64,000 nt of DNA from Platynereis dumerilii (taxonomy: Eukaryota > Annelida > Polychaeta > Phyllodocida > Nereididae): positions 4,155,013 through 4,219,012 of the forward strand of contig JAPTHN010000037.1 in NCBI GenBank assembly GCA_026936325.1, read 5' to 3'. The first letter of the stretch is position 1. Each line of letters starts with the position of its first letter. A program made the position numbers and the translations under genes. This document shows positions 55,587 to 64,000 of the stretch, one piece after another. Under the pieces are notes generated by a model. That model searched no databases. It was not told the DNA's origin and worked only from the letters and a program-made list of their open reading frames with translations.

Positions 55587-58500
55587 TGCTAGAAGAATCA
55601 GAATAGTGTACAAAGCACATAGCATACTACATTCCACATTGGAAAGTACATGTAAGGTATATAGATCCATATGTAAGATTTGGGGAAAGTGACAGACTGA
55701 AAACACACAGTAAGAGTAAGATAAACATTAACCCTTCAGGAGATCTTGAGGCATCACAAGCTTTGACTCATTTTGTAAACACATCTGTTTTTTGGAAACT
55801 GACAAATGTCATTCCAATCAGACTGAGTTCCTTGTAATGTATTTGATAACTGATTGAGCATTGTTGAGTATATCAAGTGCCTATTACACAAACAACATAG
55901 CAAACAAGACATCCAAGTTCACAGAGTGAGAGCCTGAGAGGTCAAATTCAATTGCAAAATCTTGATAAACCCTTTCAAAATCTCCTTTATGTATTAGCAA
56001 ATGCCATATTTTCAGTTGAACCTTCCTGACTTGTCATAAACACAAGCAATATACATGACAATTTCAGTTTTGACCAAGAAGATTATTACTTCAGCTCAAT
56101 ATGATTGACAAATCATCATACGCACAAAACAATCTCATGGGGCCTACTTCTTCTTCTATCTGAATATGTGAACAATATATTTATTTGGCCATGTAGAATA
56201 TACATTACGTTGAAACAAATGCTACGATTATGGACCAACACTGAAATCATTAATATTCACATCATCAACAGAACATAGAGCAACCCAATAGCCCCTAGCA
56301 GACACTTGTCACTCAACAACACATAACACACTGTTGTATGGGTCAGTCCTTGTCAGTGTAAGTCACTGTATGTCAGCACTTCACAGTATCAATCTATACC
56401 TGGCGGGCTATGCATATTCCTCTGCCTTGAAGCCATGGTGAAGTTCATCCAGTATTCCGCTCAGTTGATTAGTGAACTTTGTTGCTGAAACTTGCAGCTA
56501 ACTTTGTTGCAGAACATCTGGTGTATATTAACTAGTTAAAGATCAGGAAACTCCAGAAGAAATCCATAACTTTTGCTTTTAGATTCAATCTGTGTTTTTT
56601 CTTTGGGGTAGAAAGTTTCCCCGAACCCTATACTTCCGGGTAAATGGCAACTGTCGTTCCAAGAAACATTGACGATTCAGTGGCTATAATATTGTGATAT
56701 TCCACTGATATAGATGATAATTTCATTAATGTTGAGTCAAAAATCACAGAAATTTTTATTCAGCTTCAGAATCACTGGTCAGTGATCTAGGAAATTGTAA
56801 CTTGACAATGTAAACATCCACTGTCTTCCAGGTAGACTCCAAGTAGATTTCAACTATTTTCAGTGTTTTTCGCAGTAGTTCCAGTCAATGTTTGGTTTTT
56901 TCGTACCCGCGAGTACTACAGCATGGGTTCAATACTTTGAAGTTGCCACCTGTGCTTGCCCTTTCACCCTCCTTGAGGTAATACCTCACTGAAGTTCCTC
57001 AATGATCTTCACTGCTGTGTACAATGTACTCTTATCCAGTTTTGCAGAATGAAGTTGTTTCTTCTCAGTTTATTTCAGAGAGGGGGGATATACCCCCTCT
57101 CTTAGACACACCACCATGCACAGTGAATGTGAAGTAACTGGTCAAGATAAATCCATCAAGAAATCCAGATGAAAACAAAAATCCTCACAATGTTATGTAT
57201 AGAGAGCAGCTGTAGAGGTGCTGCAGCACTGCTGGGTGGAAGGCAACTAAGCTCTGCAACTAGTGATGCTGCTAAAAGCATCAGTGGCAGCAGCTGAAGC
57301 AGCAGGCTTACTGCACCCCTCCAACTGACTGCATGCAGAACCAACCCCTGCTCAAGCTGTACCTCAGGCTGTAGCTCAGGCTGTAACCAGGTAACCAAGC
57401 ACTTGTTTACCCTAGCAACCGATTCACCCCAAAATTTGGCCAAAAACCACAATATCCAGTTACAATAGGAATTCAGATCTGCTGGACAATAACAAGCAAA
57501 CAAATAAGTGCTATACACCAAACAAAAAACATATTTATGCTATAGAGATAGACCGAATAAAAATAGCCAAAATTGCTGCGCTTGCACATCCACCAAGTCA
57601 TAACATCTGACAGAAGCTCCATAATATACCATGTAGTCTATACAGAACAGTTACAGGAATCTAGTTTGTTTACTCAGACATAAACATTAACAGACATGGA
57701 TGTATCTGTGTATGTCTCATTTCAATACAATGCACATGTCCAGCAATTTCAGCTTAATTTTTGTCTCCAGAAAAGAAATCAGGACTCTCACTAAGAAATG
57801 TGCAAAGAATGCTGAGCAGTGAAGTCATTAGTTTGCAGTAGGAGAATCTTTCATTTAGACTTGACATTTCAGTCATGATGCATTTTAACGTAATGACAAT
57901 TTCTTGGTCACTTGAAAATTGCAAGCAGTGATCCAAATCACAGTAACAAGCAAATAAGTGCAGCCTTTATTGAAACAGTACTTTTAATATCTCGGGTCAA
58001 TAAAATTTGATAACATGCATTTTTGCACTAACCACAGACATTTTAAAACATATTAGGTCCATTATTTTTCAGCAATTTCTAAAAATATCATTAATCATTT
58101 TGCTACCGAGAATGGAAGGTCCACATAATGCAAAGCCACTAGCCCACTACCACCACCCACCAGGGATGCTATAGAAATATGGTATGCCAATACCACCATG
58201 GCATAAACCAGAAAATATCACAATGTTGCTATTGCTGCATTCCTCACAGTTCATGAACATGATGCAACACACTAGCCAGGCAGATGATGAGCAAAAAATT
58301 TAACTAAAAATGTTAAATCATCCAAAGTAAAAATAGTGCAAAAATACATGCATATAATACATGTGATGCATCTGTTGTGGTGTGTATAGTTTCAGTTGTG
58401 TTTTTCTAGATGTTTCATGCATTAAAACCAAAGGCAATCTGCTTTTGTTAAAACTTGAAGCCTGGCTTGAGGGAAAAACCGCGTTTCAAATGTAGATATG

Positions 58501-60128
58501 GGGAGATTTTAAGTAAAATTAAATAAATTTAAGTGAATCTTAGAGGCAATGGAGGTTTTTGGTAAATCCTTCAGTTGACCAATTACTGAACAGGCACATT
58601 GTGGTTTACATAAAAAGAATCCATTCAATCTAATTCAGTCAATGATGTCGCATTTTTAGATTATTATTAGCTATTCATGAATGAAAATCAAACATTACAA
58701 GTAAACATGGCGTATAAATCGTCATATATCTAATGTACAATTTGTACATGTATCCGTAGGAGGTCTCGAACCTCATGCTGACAGAAAGCTTAAGCCAAAA
58801 TCCATCGGATCAAAATCACTGTAATCCTAATACTATCCTAGCTGATATTCAAGGCAATCAATTAACTCCATAGCTACAACACTGTACAATGTTAATGAGA
58901 ACAGAGTGAAACCAGCATGCTCATGGAGTCAGGCCCACTTCATGAAGTCTCCATATTCAATATATTTATAGCTCGTAAAAGTCCAAGCGACAGAGTCCAT
59001 CAAATACTGTGACTAGCACAAATGTAGCATGGATGTAGCTTGACTTCCAGCTTGAATCAAGTTGAATGCAAGGCAGTCATTTCCATAACAACCTTTCACT
59101 AAGTTAAACAGCTTGTATAGAGCTGAATTAGAGCTACAAAGCGGACAAAAGATAATATACATATGAATGGACCGCTATGGAAACACAATCCACCATTTGG
59201 TAGTGGCTCAAAAGAAATGAAAACTGAACTTCAACAAATAACTTTTGAATCAAATTTGATTTGAATAACTAGTGTTGATGTTTACACCAAAACATCCACT
59301 CAGTGAAAAAATAAAGGGAGGAATAGAAATGATAGTGCTGGGAGCAGGGGAGTGGGATTTAAACATTCATAATTTAAGATACAATTAATTAAAGATATAT
59401 ATACTTCTTTAAAATTAGTTAATAACTGAATGAATCTTCAAACATCACAATAGTCTCATCACTGAGTCAACACATCAAGAAATTCATATCATGATATGGC
59501 TTATGCTCTCCTGTATAAGTATAGTTGAGAGGCATAATGCCGGTTGTTGTACATGTTTCTTTCTACTTGGTGGCTATTTTGCAAGATACTCATTGAGAAA
59601 CATTGCTGGGGAGACTTCCCAGCATGATATATGGCACACATTTATGGCTCTTTTTTGCAAGAGCATTTGGTACCAGAAAAAAATACATTACTGGCCTGGA
59701 CCTAACAGTATTTTGTTGCAAGATGTTGCTCAGTAGGAATACTATAAGGAATACTAATAACAAACAGAAGTGCAAGACTGCTAGACTCTCACAGTCTCTC
59801 AGGACTCATATGATAAGAACTTATATACTATGAAAAGAATTATCAACAAAGTACCAAGTAGTAACAAAACCATGATGAATGACTCGCACACAATCATTGT
59901 CAGCCTGATTATCAAGGCAGACTTAATGTCATACATCATGATGTATTTATCAGAGCAAAAATTGCATGCATCCCAAATCCTTAGAGAAGAAAAGAAAGTT
60001 AGGAAAAAAAAGAAAAATAGGAAAAAACCCTCATAGCATGAAATGCATAGCATGACATTATCAGGAAAATGGTCCAAGGAGTGTGCCAAAAAGATAGACC
60101 TATCTTCCTATTACATATTACACTAACG
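55587..60128. other. Non-coding DNA, probable cytospin intron
   Basis: No recognisable gene. A perfect 10 bp hairpin, AGAGAGGGGG / CCCCCTCTCT around GATATA, is at 57078-57103. A short tandem 'tcaggctgtagc' lies at 57364-57393. Confidence 0.5.
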
Positions 60129-60540
60129 CACGTGACATGACGTCATCCCAGCTCACCGTTTCTTTGTGCCTGCAATCAAACTCCTGCACTTTTCTCCGCA
60201 TCTCTCATGAACTTTTCTTGCTATTTTCTCCATACCTTTCATATCTGCCTCCTTCCAACTAGCTATCTGATCCAATTTCCCTCTCGATTCCACCCTTCGC
60301 TCGCAATGTTTATGCATCGTAGTTCTGCTACTGCTCACGTGGCGCCACCGTCGCGATTCCCGCCAAAACGATCCACAGGCTGCACAGTCAGATCCTCCAG
60401 CAACAATTGACACAGTCACACAGTGGGGCCACTCAATCTTAACCCCATGCCACGTGTATCCATACAAATAGGTCTGAAACCAATCTTTACAATGCTCGAT
60501 TCCCCTTAACATCGAATGCTGCTGCTTCAGGATTCAAACG
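60129..60540 (-). promoter_or_regulatory. Candidate promoter and 5' exon region of the cytospin gene
   Basis: The only CpG-rich, motif-dense stretch right of 46 kb. It has an E-box CACGTG (60129-60134), palindromic CRE TGACGTCA (60138-60145), CACGTGGCGCC (60336-60346) and an E2F-type TTCCCGCCAAAA (60357-60368, consensus on the minus strand). On the minus strand a good donor AACG|GTGAGC ends a possible exon at 60157, which could splice to the cytospin acceptor at 45882. The ~14 kb intron this implies is inferred. Confidence 0.4.
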
Positions 60541-63500
60541 CTGTCCAGCTGCTGTTTGCAGGGATAAAGCATGCATTTGCAGTCTAATTGCTTCCGTAGT
60601 CCCAACAGCAAATCAACAGTCTGCCAAGCATGTCAACAGCTCAATAGTGTATATTTATGCAGCACAAGGCACATGACATTGATTCATCAGAAATCAAGAT
60701 GAATATCTCATTCATTTAGGTCTACATGGATGCATGCATATACATCAGTAATAAACTTATTTTCCTCCTGTCGGCTGTTGACAACCTTAACCCTCTGCCA
60801 TGTGTAGTGCCGTTCAAAAGGCAACAGTGACTTAGCAATAACTCTGAATATGTATCTTACTATAGTAACTATATAGCAAGCCACTTTGAGACTTTCCTTC
60901 CCTCTCACCAGGCGTCTGGATGACTCAGCACCACCAAATTCGCACTGTCGACTTACATTGTCATACATAACCTACAGGGATACTTCTTCCCCAATTTCCT
61001 AATTTTTCATTTTAACTTTTTCTGCCCAGTTTCCCAATTTTTTCCCCCCCGTTTAAATTTCTTCTTACACATTCATTTGGAATCATATTTTTTTTCTCCT
61101 AAATTTCCCTACAGCTCCCAAATTGCATGTTCATACACAGTTATAGACCTATTAATATGCCAATACACATGTAGCAGTGTATGTGCCCCGGCGGGCTTTT
61201 CTAGTGAGACATATTTCTGCCTTTTTAAATGATATTGGCTCTCATGCCTGTAGCACGGATAACATGGTTCCATGATAGACACACCTTCAGGTGCTAAGAA
61301 ACAGCTAAACATGCACATTCATGTGCATAACAGCACTGACAATTCGCTGTATTAAAGTCAAAGGACTAAGTTTGTAGTCCATATAGTTTAATACCTAAAA
61401 GTTAATTTACAGGAAAAGCAGAAAAAAAAGTAGCAGAAAAAAGCAGCAATGAAATGCTAATTGAATGCATTGGCCCAAGAAATCATGGCCATAACATAGC
61501 TGTCTCTTGTCATTTCACGCCCAAGGAGTAATCTGATGAACACAAAATGCAGCTAACAAGCATGAAATTGCAGCATGTAATTTTCGGCATGAGTTTGTAG
61601 TGAGTACTACAGCCCAGGAAAATTTCAGTAATTTTATCTAAACCAACATGAATTAGGTAATAAATACAGGGAATATAGACATACTTCAGTCAACAATAGA
61701 AATGAGTATAGGCCGAATGACATTAGACGGTTGAATTACTTATTGGAGCTTTACATCCAGTATTTATGCACTATGGTAGCCTAATAAGGACAAGAGAACA
61801 CAGCAATACAGCAAAGGATGACTGTAACTGCTAGAAAGGTCCAGATGATCTGGCTCGAGTCAGAGAGTCGAATCCAGAAAATGAGGGAAATAAAATGCAG
61901 TAACCATTCAAAATAAACTAACAATTAACATAAAATGGGTTAAGTAAAAATAGCCAAGATAGTAAGTAGCAATAATTTTTACATAAGGAGGTAATTACTT
62001 GTACTACACCATTACTACAGACACCGTGGGCCAAATACACAGAAAATCGAAACCCAGTTACACTCCTGACATTATTATGTCTGTATACAAGGACAAATAT
62101 ACAGCTGTTATATGGTTTATACTCTGTGAGTGACAGGGCAATCAGGTCTTAATGAAAACAGCCAAGACAAGAATTCCACACTCCTGAAGTACTGTTACAG
62201 GGTTGTACAGTAATATTTCTCAGAGAAACATAGATTTGATATTCAGAATCTCGCAGACACTTAGATTAATGCTACGTTTATTATTATCGATACTCGAAAA
62301 TGTTCTGGTTATATATCCGCTCTGTATACACATCTCACGTCTGAGGTATACTCTTTTGACTTAGTATGAATTTTGAAATTTGATAATAAAGCTGTGTATA
62401 ATATTTTCAATTTTTTGAAAATATATGTTTGAGATTGTCAAGACATTTTTCCCTGGTGAAAATAAACAATGTCCAGAATATCATACCATGCAAACTTTTC
62501 AAATACAAAATTAAAATGACTTCTTCTAGAGAGCATTTTCTATAGGTACCTACATATTTATACAGTGGGATTTTACTGTAAGCATGATATTAGGAGTGTA
62601 CAGTATACCACCCATCAATCCATACCACATCATCCAAGGACACTGACACATTGGGTGTGTTGTTAGCTATAAATATTGATGTCTAGTTAGTGACATACAA
62701 CATAAAACAGCAAAAAATGTTGCAAGTTGCACAGTAGAGAAGATGATATCATATCTAAATTCCTCTATCATAAATACTTCATAAAATACTGAGTCAACAT
62801 GTCCCAGCATGGTGCAACTTCATCCTGACAAGTCAAATGGCAAAGAGATGGTTGGATGAATTTATGACTGACATACAATATTTGCCATCATCAGGTGTGA
62901 GGGACACTTAGATAGGTCAATATCTGAGAGAGAGATAACTGTGTTGCCGAAAAAAATACTTCAAATTTTTCTTGGTTTCTTGGCACACCGTTGTATAATT
63001 TGATTCTCTGTGGAAGGAAAGCACAGAAAAAAGTATGGCACAGGCTTTTGGGGGGGGTGGGGGGGGATTTGTAGAACTGCAGATTGATTATTTCTTCTGA
63101 AATGTGGGCGACGAACAATAATTATCAGTTCTGAAATGTCATAATCTTTCGGCATTGAAATGAATCAGTCTGTCGGACTTAGTATCATATAATGGTGGCA
63201 TGATTCAATTATTTGAACATTAGCCTTGTTTAAGATCATCAAAAACCCAAAACGCACATCCGGGAATGGGGATGTTTACTTAGGAAACAAACAGTAGTTT
63301 TCCAGACTTCTCCAAATGAGATAAAAAGTGATGTATTTTGAAGGTTCCTATCAACAGCTGAGTCTATCTGTGCATGAAACAACACATTACCTGCCTAAAA
63401 ATGTGCTATGTTTGTATTCTTTACGAGAAAATTGTACATGAAGGGGGTCTTGAGAGCAGATCAAATGTCAAGGGCTTCCCAGACGGAGGTGTGATAAACT

Positions 63501-64000
63501 AGATGATTTGGTGCTGCACCAGGGGGCAGGGGGTGCTGCAAACCTCTAACACAAGAGGTCAGGAGTGAGTATCAATTGGATCTTCCAATGCCTGTGCCCC
63601 CTATCTCTCTTGTAGACATTCCTCCGACACCAAATATCTATACAATGAAAATCATGGAATATATATTTAACATTCAAATTAACTGAAAAATTGTGGCGAA
63701 GCATCCACAAAATAATTGTCTGTGGAATTTTGGGAGAATTTTACTTATTAACATCACATCTGAATCTGAATATCACATTGCAATGAAGCATTGCTTTTGC
63801 AATAGTAGCTATGACAATATATAGTGTACATTATCAATAATTTGCTGACAGAACCATGTCCCATAATTCATAATGGGGGTCAAGGCTCAGTCAAGGTCAA
63901 GTCAAATATTGTTGCTCAGTGTTTACAAACATCATTTTATTATGGGCCATGCGGAGTCACATGGCAAATTGTGACTAGGAAATTCATTAGGATTCTGCAA
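60541..64000. other. Non-coding DNA at the right end
   Basis: No recognisable gene. Contains a SINE-A copy (61735-61880) and two near-adjacent runs of eight G (63050-63067) that could form a quadruplex. Confidence 0.5.
61735..61880 (-). repeat. SINE-A copy, diverged
   Basis: 'ggagctttacatccagtatt', 'tatgcactatggtagcctaa', 'agcaaaggatgactgtaact' and a decayed B-box region 'agagtcgaatccag'. Confidence 0.65.

Noticed and set aside
60153-60512. 119-codon minus-strand frame near the candidate cytospin promoter
   Set aside because: No recognisable domain. It overlaps a CpG-rich region where long frames arise by chance; more likely promoter or 5' UTR.

Overview
This is nuclear DNA from a multicellular animal, most likely a marine invertebrate bilaterian (deuterostome or lophotrochozoan; I cannot name the species). 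The evidence is split genes with GT-AG introns, AT-rich non-coding DNA, tRNA-derived SINEs, LINE tails, a Penelope-like fragment and many short DNA transposons. Gene identities come from protein sequences I read across splice junctions; no database search was run.

Five host genes lie in order, with alternating strands: a TOM1/TOM1L2-type VHS-domain gene (minus, first six coding exons, running off the left edge), DRC3/LRRC48 (plus, complete, 9 coding exons), ATPAF2 (minus, complete, 8 exons), ZSWIM7 (plus, complete, 6 exons) and a cytospin gene, SPECC1/SPECC1L (minus, complete coding part, 5 exons). TOM1L2-DRC3-ATPAF2 are also neighbours in this order and orientation on human 17p11.2, where ZSWIM7 and SPECC1 also lie, so this looks like a very old linkage block. 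TOM1/DRC3 and ATPAF2/ZSWIM7 are head-to-head pairs (598 and 126 bp between start codons). The first shared promoter carries ETS, CRE and RFX X-box motifs, the last fitting a motile-cilium gene.

The genes do unrelated housekeeping or ciliary jobs: ubiquitin/endosome adaptor, nexin-dynein regulatory complex, F1-ATPase assembly, RAD51-linked repair, and actin/microtubule crosslinking.

The rest is a dense fossil bed of mobile DNA. The most striking object is a ~10.9 kb inverted-repeat (foldback-type) structure at 4530-15401 inside TOM1 intron 2. Its arms are made of degenerate ~200 bp tandem units. A 930 bp TA-flanked transposon sits in the left arm and an 840 bp hAT-type transposon (itself holding a LINE end) in the right arm. 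The opposite arm preserves each empty site. Its core holds no recognisable transposase but does hold a TATA/initiator promoter-like block preceded by tandem repeats. Elsewhere there are MITEs with clear target duplications: 8 bp (hAT), 9-10 bp (Mutator-like), TAA (Harbinger-like) and TTAA. There are also two tRNA-derived SINE families and two clusters of nuclear-receptor half-sites.

From 46 kb to the right end I see no coding gene. It is probably the long first intron and promoter side of the cytospin gene, with a motif-rich candidate promoter near 60.15-60.54 kb.
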